64,000 bases of DNA from DASYPQ01 sp036006425 (lineage in GTDB: Bacteria > Planctomycetota > UBA1135 > GCA-002686595): the NCBI GenBank assembly GCA_036006425.1, contig DASYPQ010000023.1:192685-256684 (forward strand), read 5' to 3'. A model generated the notes under the pieces. That model did not search any database and had not been told where the DNA came from. It saw nothing but the letters and a program-made list of their open reading frames with translations. Position 1 is the stretch's first letter. The number at the start of each line of letters is the position of its first letter. The position numbers and the translations under genes were made by a program. Shown here in pieces: positions 8,031 to 16,691 of this stretch.

Positions 8031-9818
8031 ATGAAGAAGTCCGCTGCAGTCCGTGTCGTTATCCTCGTTCTCCTCGGTGCGTCCGCGCAGGCGCAGATCA
8101 CGTCCCTCGCGAGCCAGGATTCCGGCGGGATCCAGGGCAACAACCTGAGCCTCGGCGCGGCCGTCTCGGGCGACGGGAGGTACGTCGCTTTCTACAGCTA
8201 CGCGACGAATCTCGTCCCCGGCGACACCAACGCGGCGACCGACGTCTTCGTGCGCGATCGCGTCACCGCGACGACCGAGCGCGTCAGCGTCGCGACCGGG
8301 GGTACGGAGGCGAACAGTGCCAGCACCGAATCGGCCCTCTCGGGCAACGGCCGGTACGTCGCGTTCACGAGCTTCGCCTCGAACCTGGTCCCGGGGGACA
8401 CGAACAACTCCACCGACATCTTCGTGCGCGATCGGCTGCTGGGGACGACCGAGCGCGTCAGCGTCGCGACGGGCGGGGCGGAGGGGAATCAGCAGTCAGG
8501 TTCGCCGGCGATCTCCGCCGACGGCCGCTTCGTCGCCTTCCACAGCTTCGCGTCGAATCTCGTCGCCGGCGACACGAACGGCACGAACGACATCTTCGTC
8601 CACGACCGTCAGACCGCGACGACCGAGCGCGTGAGCGTCGATTCCGGCTCCCTCGAGGCGAACGGACCCTCGGCGTGGCCGGCGCTCTCCGCCGACGGCC
8701 GGTACGTGACGTTCATCAGCTACGGATCGAACCTCGTCGTCGGCGACACGAACGGAGTGAACGACCTCTTTCTGCGAGACCGCGTGGCGGGGACGACGGA
8801 GCGCGTCAGCCTGCCGACGGGCGGCGGGGAGGCGGACAACGCCAGCGGAATCTCGTCGGTCTCGGCGGACGGTCGTTTCGTCGCGTTCGACAGCTCCGCG
8901 ACGAACCTCGTGCCCGGGGACATCAACGGGGCTCTCGACGTGTTCGTCCGCGACCGGCAGACCGCGACGACGGAGCGCGTCAGCGTGGCGACCGGCGGCG
9001 GCGAGGCGAACGATTTCAGCATCCGTGCGTCGATGTCCGACGACGGGCGCTTCGTCACGTTCCAGTCGCAGGCGACGAACCTCGTGGCGGGGGACACGAA
9101 CGGTTTCGTCGACATCTTCCTGCGCGATCGCGCGAACGGGACGACGTCGCGGGTGAGCGTGGGCACCGGGTCGATCGAGGCGAACGGCCCCAGCAACTAC
9201 GCCGCAACCTCCCGCGCCGGCGGCTTCGTGGCCTTCGAGAGCGACGCCTCGAACCTCGTCTTCGGAGACGCGAACGCCCAGACCGACGTGTTCGCGTACG
9301 ACCGCGATCCGTCGAGCTTCACGAGCGTCTGCTCTCCGGGCGCGAACGGCGTGATCTCCTGCCCGTGCGCGAACCCGCCGTCGGGATCCGGCCGGGGCTG
9401 CGACAACTCCTCGGGGACCGGCGGAGCGATCCTGGCGGCGCAGGGCGAGGCGTACCTCTCCGCCGACAGCCTCGTGTTCTCGACGAGCGCGGAGCGTGCG
9501 ACGGCGACGAGCATCCTGCTGCAGGGAACCGCGACCGCCGCGTCGGGCATCGTGTACGGACAAGGCGTGCGCTGCGTCGCGGGGACGCTGAAGCGCCTTT
9601 TCACGAAGATCGCTTCGGGCGGAAGCATCACCGCGCCGGACTGGTCCGTCTTCGACCCGACGGTCTCGTCGCGCTCGGCCGCGAAGGGCGACGTGATCCT
9701 CGCGGGCCAGAGCCGCTGGTACCTCGTGTACTACCGCGACCCGATCGTGCTCGGCGGCTGCCCGGCGACGAGCACGTTCAACGCAACACAAACAGGCCGC
9801 GTGACGTGGTGGCCGTGA
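8031..9818 (+). CDS. Secreted seven-repeat beta-propeller protein with CPC-type C-terminal module
   Basis: The product is 595 residues with a signal peptide at 1-21 (cleavage near AQA-Q). Residues 47-429 hold seven consecutive 58-residue units with consensus pieces DGRFVAF, TNLVxGDTN, DIFVRDR and TTERVSVATGG. They are TolB/PD40-like blades and would close a seven-bladed propeller. From about 433 there is a cysteine-rich module (SCPCAN, then GCDNSSG, then LKRLFTKIASGG and RWYLVYYRDP), shared with other secreted proteins in this window. No catalytic residues are seen, so a binding or structural surface role is likely. It is a monocistron, with about 140 nt before the export operon. Confidence 0.75.
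   Translation: MKKSAAVRVVILVLLGASAQAQITSLASQDSGGIQGNNLSLGAAVSGDGRYVAFYSYATNLVPGDTNAATDVFVRDRVTATTERVSVATGGTEANSASTESALSGNGRYVAFTSFASNLVPGDTNNSTDIFVRDRLLGTTERVSVATGGAEGNQQSGSPAISADGRFVAFHSFASNLVAGDTNGTNDIFVHDRQTATTERVSVDSGSLEANGPSAWPALSADGRYVTFISYGSNLVVGDTNGVNDLFLRDRVAGTTERVSLPTGGGEADNASGISSVSADGRFVAFDSSATNLVPGDINGALDVFVRDRQTATTERVSVATGGGEANDFSIRASMSDDGRFVTFQSQATNLVAGDTNGFVDIFLRDRANGTTSRVSVGTGSIEANGPSNYAATSRAGGFVAFESDASNLVFGDANAQTDVFAYDRDPSSFTSVCSPGANGVISCPCANPPSGSGRGCDNSSGTGGAILAAQGEAYLSADSLVFSTSAERATATSILLQGTATAASGIVYGQGVRCVAGTLKRLFTKIASGGSITAPDWSVFDPTVSSRSAAKGDVILAGQSRWYLVYYRDPIVLGGCPATSTFNATQTGRVTWWP
8169..9317 (+). repeat. 174-nt coding tandem repeat, seven units
   Basis: Units of exactly 174 nt (58 codons) begin at 8169 and continue six more times; the seventh is cut short where the C-terminal module begins. 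Each unit encodes one beta-propeller blade. The constant length without indels suggests recent internal amplification or strong selection on blade geometry. Confidence 0.8.
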
Positions 9819-9955
9819 TCCCGTAGCCCGCTCGCCGGGCAGGGGTAGGATGGGTGGGATCCCAGGAAGGGATGGGGCTCCCGCCCGTCCCTTCGCGGAA
9901 TCTCCGAGGAGGTGGTCGACAGGCTCGCTCCTCGCTCGTCCGACCTTCCCTCCCG

Positions 9956-11530
9956 ATGCGCCCCCTGCTTCAGCGGCTGTCTCCCATTGCGTCGATGCTC
10001 GGCGTCCTCGCGCTCGTCGGGTGCACGGCCGACATGTACTCGCACCAGGCGGACCGGGTCGTCGGGGAGATCCTGGACCAGGGGACGGAGAGCACGCTCG
10101 GCGGCCGGCGCGAGGCGATCGAGAGGCCGAAGGAGGTGCCCGCGGAAGTCGCGCCGCCGGCCGTCGCGCCGGGCGACGTCGCGGGCGTGCAGGTCCTCTC
10201 GCTCGCGGACGCGCTCGAGATCGCGATCCAGTCGAACCGCGAGTACGTGACGGCGAAGGAAGCGCTGTATCTGCAGGCCCTGTCGCTCGCGGGCACGCGC
10301 CGGACGTTCTCGCCGCTCGTCGCCGCGACGCTGACATACCTCTTCGCGGGCGGGAGCACGACGCCGGAGACCCACACGAGCGGCCTCGACATGTCGGTGT
10401 CGAAGCTCCTGCCGACGGGCGGCGTCGTGGTCGCGACGGGCTCGACCGGGTTCTCGACGCTCGGGAGCGACTCGTTCAGCTCGAGCGCCGGCATCCGGTT
10501 GACGCAGCCGCTCTTGCGCGGCGCCGGACGCGAGGTCGCGTACGAGCCGTTGACGCAGGCCGAGCGCAATCTGATCTACGCGATCCGCGACTACGAGCTC
10601 TTCCGCGAGCGCTTCTCGATCACCGTGGCGAGCGCCTTCTACAACCTCGTCAAGCAGAAGCAGGCGGTCGACAACCAGCGGCACAGCCTCGACGGGTTCG
10701 TGTTCGGCCGCAAGCAGGCGGAAGCGCTGTTCAGCGTCGGCCGGACGAGCGAGCTCGAGGTCCTGCGCGCGCGCCGGAGCGAGCTCACGTCGCAGAACAC
10801 GCTGATCGAGGCCGAGCAGAACTACCACCTCGCGGTCGACCGCTTCCGGATCTTCCTCGGGCTCCCCGACGACCGTCCGATCGAGGTGGCGCCGGAGGAG
10901 CCGACGTTCGTGCCGGTCAACTGGGACATCGAGTCGGCGGTCCGCGTGGCGAAGAAGAACCGCCTCGACTTCCTGAACCGGCTGGAGCAGCTCGACGACG
11001 CTCGCCGCGGCGTCCGCATCGCGAAGAACGGCCTCTTGCCGGACCTCTCGCTCGGGCTCGGCTACTCGCGCCTCGGCCGCGCCGACTCGAGCTTCCTCCA
11101 ACAGGATCTGCCGGACGACTCCTACAACGCGTCCTTGACGCTGGACGTGCCGATCGACCAGCGCCCGCAGCGCGACGCGTACCGTTCCGCGCAGATCTCG
11201 CTCGCGCGCGCGGAGCGATCGTTCTCGGAGTTCCAGGACGACCTGGAAGTCGACGTGCAGAGCACGTTCCGGGAGCTCGCGCGCGGGAAGCAGAGCCTCG
11301 ACATCCAGACGCAGCTCATCTCCGACCAGGAGCGCAACGTGAAGATCGCGCAGCTGCGCTTCGAGCAGGGGAACTTCTCGAACCGCGACGTGGTCGAGGC
11401 CCAGCAGTCGCTGCTCGACGCCAAGAACGCGCTGATCGAGGAGAAGGTCGCCTACGAGATCGCGCGCCTCGGGCTGCTGAAGGACCTCGGGGTCCTGTTC
11501 ATCGACGAGAAAGGCATGTGGACCGAATGA
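9956..11530 (+). CDS. TolC-type outer-membrane efflux lipoprotein
   Basis: The product is 524 residues. I start at the ATG giving MRPLLQRLSPIASMLGVLALVGC, a lipoprotein signal with Cys23 as the lipid-attachment residue; the longer frame only adds a non-signal leader. Two outer-membrane-efflux-protein repeats follow: LADALEIAIQSNREYVTAKEAL near 83-105 opens the first, and WDIESAVRVAKKNRLDFLNR opens the second. Long helices (FSEFQDDLEVDVQSTFREL) and the C-terminal NRDVVEAQQSLLDAKNAL helix are typical of TolC trimers, which span the periplasm and outer membrane. It is the first gene of a coupled four-gene export operon; its TGA overlaps the next ATG (ATGA). The exported substrate is unknown. Confidence 0.9.
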   Translation: MRPLLQRLSPIASMLGVLALVGCTADMYSHQADRVVGEILDQGTESTLGGRREAIERPKEVPAEVAPPAVAPGDVAGVQVLSLADALEIAIQSNREYVTAKEALYLQALSLAGTRRTFSPLVAATLTYLFAGGSTTPETHTSGLDMSVSKLLPTGGVVVATGSTGFSTLGSDSFSSSAGIRLTQPLLRGAGREVAYEPLTQAERNLIYAIRDYELFRERFSITVASAFYNLVKQKQAVDNQRHSLDGFVFGRKQAEALFSVGRTSELEVLRARRSELTSQNTLIEAEQNYHLAVDRFRIFLGLPDDRPIEVAPEEPTFVPVNWDIESAVRVAKKNRLDFLNRLEQLDDARRGVRIAKNGLLPDLSLGLGYSRLGRADSSFLQQDLPDDSYNASLTLDVPIDQRPQRDAYRSAQISLARAERSFSEFQDDLEVDVQSTFRELARGKQSLDIQTQLISDQERNVKIAQLRFEQGNFSNRDVVEAQQSLLDAKNALIEEKVAYEIARLGLLKDLGVLFIDEKGMWTE

Positions 11531-13062
11531 AGACCGCATGGATCGTCGTCGGCGGGCTCGTGCTCACGGGAGCGGCGTTCCGCTTCCTCGGGTCCGGATC
11601 CACCGCCGTGCGTGCCGAGGAGACGCCCGCCGAAGCGACGTCGCGCGTGCGCCGCGGCGATCTCAAGATCACCGTCGCCGAGACGGGCTACTTGAAGGCG
11701 AAGAACTCGGTGAACATCCAGCCGCAGTTCGCGCGCGAGGGGACGATCACCTGGCTCGTCAAGGAAGGCAAGACCGTCGAGAAGGACGAGACGCTCGTCG
11801 AGTTCGACAAGACCGAGCTGCAGACGCAGATCGACGACCTGTCGAACAACCTGATCCAGTACCAGACGGAGCTCGAGGCCGCGAAGGCCGAGTTCGAGAT
11901 CCAGAAGCGCGAGAGCACCGCGGGCGTCGAGAAGGCGAAGTTCGAGCTCCAGGTCGCGAACATGAAGCTCGAGATGCACGAGAAGGGCGAGGCGCCGAAC
12001 GAGGAGCGCAAGAAGGCGCTCGCCTCGGAGAAGGCGCACTCCGAGCTCGCGCGCGCGCGCGAACGCTTCGACAAGGTGCCCGAGCTTCGCAAGGAAGGCT
12101 TCCTCACGAAGATCCAGGAGGAGGAGGAGCGCATCGCGCTGCGCGAGAAGGAGATCGAGGTCGAGAACGCGGACAAGGACCTCGAGCTCTACCGGATGTA
12201 CACGCAGCCGATGGCGCTCCAGGAGAAGCAGAACGCCGTCAAGGACGCCGAACGCGGGCTGACGAACGCGCAGGAGAAGTCCGACATCAGCCTGAAGGAG
12301 AAGGAAGCGCGCCGCACGAGCGCCGACGGCAAGGTGAAGTCGACCGACGCGCGCCTCGCGAAGCTCGCGAAGGACCTCGGCTACATGACGATCCGCGCGC
12401 CGCGGCCCGGCATCGCCTACTACGGCAATCCCGCCGAGCCGTGGAACCACGACGACATCAAGGTGGGGAACCGCATCCACCAGGGCAACACGGTGATCAC
12501 GCTGCCCGACCTGAAGGAGATGCAGGTGCTCATCCAGGTCCACGAGGCGGACATCGACCTCGTCAAGCTCGACCAGTCCGTCGTCGTGACGCTCGAGGCG
12601 GTCAAAGACCGCACGTTCGGCGCCAAGGTCACGCGTATCGGCGCGGTCGCGGACTCGAACTGGGGCAACCCCGAGAACAAGACCTTCGAGGTCGAGATCA
12701 CGATGGATCCGATCGACGTCGAGCTGCGCGCGGGGACGACGGCGAAAGCGGAGATCCAGGTCGAGACGGTCCCCGACACGCTGCACATCCCCGTGCACGC
12801 CGTGTTCGCGGAGGAGGGCGAGCACTTCTGCTTCGTCGCGGGGAGCCCGAGCTACGAGAAGCGCGCGCTGAAGATCGGGAAGACCAACAACCACTACGTC
12901 CAGGTGCTCGAGGGGCTCGCCGACGCCGACCGCGTGCTGCTCTACGACCCGCGCGAGACGAGCGCCGGGGACTCGAAGGAGTCGCCCGGCGAGAAGGCCG
13001 CCCCCGCGTCGGAGGGCGCGGCCGCGGCGCCGGGAATGGCCGCGCATCCCGTGTCCAAGTGA
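11527..13062 (+). CDS. Periplasmic adaptor protein, HlyD/MacA type
   Basis: The product is 511 residues. An N-terminal membrane helix at about 4-22 anchors it in the inner membrane. A lipoyl/barrel-sandwich half-motif follows near 50-85 (VAETGYLKAKNSVNIQPQF). A very long charged coiled coil runs from about 95 to 280, the second lipoyl half sits near 295-345, and the beta-barrel and membrane-proximal domains follow. The coiled-coil hairpin would reach the TolC partner encoded just upstream. Start and stop both overlap the neighbours (ATGA upstream, GTGA downstream), so it is translationally coupled. It is longer than E. coli MacA (about 370 residues), mainly through the coiled coil and an Ala-rich C-terminal tail. 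Confidence 0.9.
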   Translation: MKTAWIVVGGLVLTGAAFRFLGSGSTAVRAEETPAEATSRVRRGDLKITVAETGYLKAKNSVNIQPQFAREGTITWLVKEGKTVEKDETLVEFDKTELQTQIDDLSNNLIQYQTELEAAKAEFEIQKRESTAGVEKAKFELQVANMKLEMHEKGEAPNEERKKALASEKAHSELARARERFDKVPELRKEGFLTKIQEEEERIALREKEIEVENADKDLELYRMYTQPMALQEKQNAVKDAERGLTNAQEKSDISLKEKEARRTSADGKVKSTDARLAKLAKDLGYMTIRAPRPGIAYYGNPAEPWNHDDIKVGNRIHQGNTVITLPDLKEMQVLIQVHEADIDLVKLDQSVVVTLEAVKDRTFGAKVTRIGAVADSNWGNPENKTFEVEITMDPIDVELRAGTTAKAEIQVETVPDTLHIPVHAVFAEEGEHFCFVAGSPSYEKRALKIGKTNNHYVQVLEGLADADRVLLYDPRETSAGDSKESPGEKAAPASEGAAAAPGMAAHPVSK

Positions 13063-13748
13063 TCGCCGAGGAGATCGTCCGCCTCGAGGGCATCGGCAAG
13101 GTGCACGGGGATCCCGCGACCGGGCTGCGGGTGCTGCGCGACGTCAAGCTCTCGATCCGCAAGGGCGAGTTCGTCGGCATCGTCGGCGCATCCGGATCGG
13201 GCAAGACGACGCTGATGAACATCCTCGGCTGCCTCGACCGCGCGACCGGCGGCTCCTACGTGCTCGACGGGCAGGACGTCTCGGCGCTCGACGACGACGC
13301 GCTCTCGAGCGTCCGCAACCGCTCGATCGGCTTCGTCTTCCAGTCGTTCCAGCTCATCCCGCAGCTCACCGTGCTCGAGAACGTCGAGGTGCCGCTGTAC
13401 TACGGGCAAGTCCGTCGTCACCGGCGCAAGGAACGCGCCGAGGAGCTTCTCGCGATCGTCGGGCTCTCGCATCGCCTCGGCCACTACCCGACGCAGCTCT
13501 CCGGCGGCGAGTGCCAGCGCGTCGCGATCGCGCGCGCGCTCGCGAACGAGCCGGCGATGATCCTCGCCGACGAGCCGACGGGGAATCTCGACACGAAGAG
13601 CGGCGAGGAAGTGCTCGCGCTCCTCATCGAATTGAACCGGCAGGGCCGGACCGTGCTCATGGTCACGCACAATCCGGAGATCGCCGCGCGGCTGCCGCGC
13701 GTCGTCGAGATCCGCGACGGAGCCGTCCTGAAGGACAGCGGCGCCTGA
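13059..13748 (+). CDS. ABC transporter ATP-binding protein, MacB/LolD type
   Basis: The product is 229 residues. Walker A is GASGSGKTT at 43-51, the Q-loop is in FVFQSFQLIPQLTVLEN, the signature LSGGECQR is near 147-154, Walker B with EPT is MILADEPTGN near 167-176, and the H-loop is MVTHNPE. All catalytic elements are intact. The sequence belongs to the MacB/LolD group, which pairs with mechanotransmitting permeases rather than classical substrate-channel permeases. I start at the GTG overlapping the adaptor stop (GTGA). Its TGA overlaps the permease ATG by one base, so coupling is tight. Confidence 0.92.
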   Translation: MIAEEIVRLEGIGKVHGDPATGLRVLRDVKLSIRKGEFVGIVGASGSGKTTLMNILGCLDRATGGSYVLDGQDVSALDDDALSSVRNRSIGFVFQSFQLIPQLTVLENVEVPLYYGQVRRHRRKERAEELLAIVGLSHRLGHYPTQLSGGECQRVAIARALANEPAMILADEPTGNLDTKSGEEVLALLIELNRQGRTVLMVTHNPEIAARLPRVVEIRDGAVLKDSGA

Positions 13749-15025
13749 TGTGGATCGAGCGCATCTCGGAGGTGTTCCGCCTGGGATTGAAGAACCTCCT
13801 GCGGAACAAGCTGCGCTCGTTCCTGACGATGCTCGGGATGATCTTCGGCGTCGGATCGGTGATCGCGATGCTGTCGGTCGGCGCCGGCGCGCGCCGCGAG
13901 ATCCTGGCCAGGATCCAGGAGCTCGGGATCTGCAACATCATCGTGAACTCCGTCAAGCCGCCGGAGGAGACGAAGATGCAGACGCAGCGGTCGTGGATGG
14001 ACCGCTACGGCGCGACGTTCAAGGACCGCGACCTGCTCGAGGCGACGTGCCCGACGATCTCGAAGCTCCTGCCGGTGAACCTCGTCAAGAAGCCGGTCTG
14101 GAGGGGGAGCAGGCGCGTGGAGTCCTCGGTGCTCGGCGTGCTGCCGGAGCACCTCGCGATGTTCCACCTCGACGTCGGCCGCGGCCGGGCGTTCAACGAG
14201 ATCGACGCGGCGGAGGACAAGAAGGTGTGCCTCGTGCGCAAGGGACTCATCGAGCAGCTCCAGATCCTCGACGACCCGATCGGCTCCTCCGTCCACATCG
14301 GCACGCAGTCGTTCGAGATCATCGGCGTCCTGAAGGACGAGCAGTTCCGTTCGCACACGCGCAAGGCGCTCGCGATCGACGAACGCTCGCAGGAGGTGTA
14401 CATCCCGTACTCGACGTCGATGCGCACGTTCGGGACGCTGACGTACGTCGAGCACGGCGGCACGCAGGAGCGCTCGATCGTCGAGCTCGACCAGATGATC
14501 GCCGTGGCGAAGTCGCCGGAGCTCGTCCGGCCGACGTCGCGGATCATCGACCGCGTGCTGAAGCGCTCGCACAAGAAGAAGGACTACGAGATCGTCGTTC
14601 CGCTCGAGCTCCTCCAGCAGAGCGAGAGGACGCAGGACGTGTTCAACGCGGTGATGATGGTCATCGCGGCGATCTCGCTGCTCGTCGGGGGCATCGGGAT
14701 CGCGAACATCATGCTCGCGACGATCACGGAGAGGACGCGGGAGATCGGCATCCGGCGCGCGATGGGGGCAAGGCGACGGGACATCCTGCTGCAGTTCCTG
14801 ACCGAGACCGCGGCGATCGGCGCGGTCGGAGGGCTGTTCGGTTGCCTGTTCGGGATCGCCGCGATCCGCGTGATCGTCCGCTACACGGGCTGGCAGGCGC
14901 TCGTCGAGCCCCACTACGTGATCGTCGCGCTCGTGATCTCGTGCTGCGTCGCGATCCTGGCGGGGATCTACCCCGCCCGGCGCGCCGCGAAGATGGACCC
15001 GATCGTCGCGCTCCGGTACGAGTAG
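13748..15025 (+). CDS. ABC transporter permease, MacB/FtsX type
   Basis: The product is 425 residues with the MacB layout: one N-terminal membrane helix near 22-48 (LRSFLTMLGMIFGVGSVIAML), a periplasmic MacB_PCD domain of about 230 residues, then three C-terminal helices between about 300 and 420. The conserved coupling segment ATITERTREIGIRRAMGAR follows the second helix, and the protein ends PARRAAKMDPIVALRYE as the family does. With the preceding three genes it forms a complete MacAB-TolC-like machine that would push substrate from the periplasm through the outer-membrane channel. The substrate could be a lipid, peptide or antibiotic; nothing in the neighbourhood decides. Confidence 0.92.
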   Translation: MWIERISEVFRLGLKNLLRNKLRSFLTMLGMIFGVGSVIAMLSVGAGARREILARIQELGICNIIVNSVKPPEETKMQTQRSWMDRYGATFKDRDLLEATCPTISKLLPVNLVKKPVWRGSRRVESSVLGVLPEHLAMFHLDVGRGRAFNEIDAAEDKKVCLVRKGLIEQLQILDDPIGSSVHIGTQSFEIIGVLKDEQFRSHTRKALAIDERSQEVYIPYSTSMRTFGTLTYVEHGGTQERSIVELDQMIAVAKSPELVRPTSRIIDRVLKRSHKKKDYEIVVPLELLQQSERTQDVFNAVMMVIAAISLLVGGIGIANIMLATITERTREIGIRRAMGARRRDILLQFLTETAAIGAVGGLFGCLFGIAAIRVIVRYTGWQALVEPHYVIVALVISCCVAILAGIYPARRAAKMDPIVALRYE

Positions 15026-15029
15026 GGCG

Positions 15030-15935
15030 ATGGCGGCATCGGCCTTCCCTCCGCACCCGTTCCCGGACCACGCGCTCCTCGACTGCGGCGACGGCGAGAA
15101 GCTCGAGCGCTTCGGCGCGGTCGTCGTGCGACGGCCCGATCCGCAGGCTCTTTGGCCGCGCGCGCTGGAGGACAGCGACTGGCGCAAGGCGGATCTCACG
15201 TTCGTCCGCGACGAGGCTAGCGGCGGGCGCGGCGGACAATGGATCTCCGGCAAGGGCGCGCGCGGACCGGAATGGCCGGTCCGGTACGGCGACGCGACGT
15301 TCCTCGCGCGTCCGACGCCGTTCAAGCACGTCGGGATCTTCCCCGAGCAGGCGTCGAACTGGGATCTCGTCGCGCGCGCGCGGGCGGGCTTCGGCGTCGA
15401 GCGGCCGCGGCTCCTGAATCTCTTCGGCTACACCGGCGTCGCGAGCGTGCTCGCGCTGCGCGCGGAGTACGACGTCACGCACGTCGACGCGTCGAAGACC
15501 TCGCTCGCCTGGGCGCGCGACAATCTCGGAGCGTCGGGCCTCGCCGCGGACGCGATGAAGATCGTGCTCGACGACGCGCTCGCGTTCACGCAGCGCGAGG
15601 CGCGGCGTGCGGCGCGCTACCAGGTCGTCCTGCTCGATCCTCCGCACCACGGTCGCGGACCGCGCGGCGAGAAGTGGCAGTTCGAGGACTCGATCGGGGC
15701 CCTCGTGCAGGCGGTCAAAAGCGTCCTCGCCGACCGCGCGCTCGTCGTCCTGTCGTCGTACGCGATCGGCTGCTCCCCGCTGACGCTCGAGAACCTGCTC
15801 GCCGATCTCGGCGCCGGCGCTCTCGAAGCGGGCGAGCTCGTGCTCGCGGAGCAGGGTCCGCGCGCGCGGCTCCTGCCGGCCGGTTTCTGCGCGCGCTGGA
15901 GCCGCGGGCTCGATCTCCCGCGCGCGGCGCGATGA
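15030..15935 (+). CDS. Class I SAM-dependent methyltransferase, RlmI/RlmK-like
   Basis: The product is 301 residues. SAM-binding motif I is LLNLFGYTGVAS near 128-139. Acidic motif II is VTHVDASKTSLAWARDN, and the motif LLDPPHHGRG lies near 200-210. The fold and order match 23S rRNA cytosine-C5 methyltransferases of the RlmI type, but the N-terminal PUA domain is shortened or absent and the usual catalytic cysteine pattern is not clear, so the target is uncertain. The start follows the permease stop by 4 nt. Its TGA overlaps the next ATG, coupling it to a pseudouridine synthase gene, which fits a role in RNA modification. Confidence 0.75.
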   Translation: MAASAFPPHPFPDHALLDCGDGEKLERFGAVVVRRPDPQALWPRALEDSDWRKADLTFVRDEASGGRGGQWISGKGARGPEWPVRYGDATFLARPTPFKHVGIFPEQASNWDLVARARAGFGVERPRLLNLFGYTGVASVLALRAEYDVTHVDASKTSLAWARDNLGASGLAADAMKIVLDDALAFTQREARRAARYQVVLLDPPHHGRGPRGEKWQFEDSIGALVQAVKSVLADRALVVLSSYAIGCSPLTLENLLADLGAGALEAGELVLAEQGPRARLLPAGFCARWSRGLDLPRAAR

Positions 15936-16624
15936 GCGGCGCGCTGCGCGTCCTCCACTGCGACAACCATCTTCTCGCGGTGGCGAAGCCCGCGGGAGTG
16001 CCGACCGTCCCCGACTCGAGCGGCGACGAGAGCCTCTACGACCAGGCCAAGGCCTGGATCCGCGCCGAGTTCGCGAAGCCCGGCGACGTCTTCCTCGGCA
16101 TCGTCCACCGCCTCGACCGCCCCGTGTCGGGCGTCGTCGTCTTCGCGCGGACGAGCAAGGGTGCCGCGCGGCTCTCGCGCGCGCTGCGCGAGGGGACCGC
16201 GCGGAAGGTCTACTGGGGCGTCGGCGAAGGCCGCCCGCGCGCTGCATCGGGCGTGCTCGAGCAGTGGCTCGCGAAGGACGAGGCGAAGAACCGCGTGCGC
16301 GCGTTCCCGCGCGAGCGCGCCGGCGCGAAGCACGCGGTCACGCGCTGGCGCGTGCTCGCGGAAGAGGCGGGTCGGACTCTCTACGAGTTCCTCCCGGAGA
16401 CCGGGCGCCCGCACCAGCTGCGCGTCGCGGCCGCGACGCTCGGCACGCCGCTCGTCGGCGACGTCAAGTACGGCGCGTCCGCGCCTCTCGCGGACCAGAG
16501 CGTCGCGCTCCACGCCGTCGAGCTCGAAATCGAGCATCCGACGCGGAAGGAGCGCCTGCGATTCTCGGTGCGTCCGCCGGCGCGGGACCCGTGGCGGTTC
16601 CCGGATTCCCGTCGTACTCTCTAG
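15932..16624 (+). CDS. RluA-family RNA pseudouridine synthase
   Basis: The product is 230 residues. The catalytic motif HRLDRPVSG is at about 60-67 with the nucleophilic Asp62. Motif I is LLAVAKPAGVPTVP. The C-terminal ETGRPHQLRVAAA and GDVKYGA blocks are characteristic of RluA-type enzymes, which isomerise uridine to pseudouridine in rRNA or tRNA. There is no S4 domain, so it is a short form comparable to RluA or TruC; the exact site cannot be read from sequence. It overlaps the methyltransferase gene by 4 nt (ATGA), suggesting a two-gene RNA-modification unit. Confidence 0.88.
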   Translation: MSGALRVLHCDNHLLAVAKPAGVPTVPDSSGDESLYDQAKAWIRAEFAKPGDVFLGIVHRLDRPVSGVVVFARTSKGAARLSRALREGTARKVYWGVGEGRPRAASGVLEQWLAKDEAKNRVRAFPRERAGAKHAVTRWRVLAEEAGRTLYEFLPETGRPHQLRVAAATLGTPLVGDVKYGASAPLADQSVALHAVELEIEHPTRKERLRFSVRPPARDPWRFPDSRRTL

Positions 16625-16691
16625 GTGCGCCGGCTCCTCGCAGGTCAGCGTCGCGTCGCAACTCGCCCGCCGTCCCTCCCGAGATCCCACG

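Noticed and set aside
9826..9840. GCCCG/CGGGC hairpin after the propeller protein
   Set aside because: The stem is only 5 bp with no U-tract, which is common by chance at this GC content.
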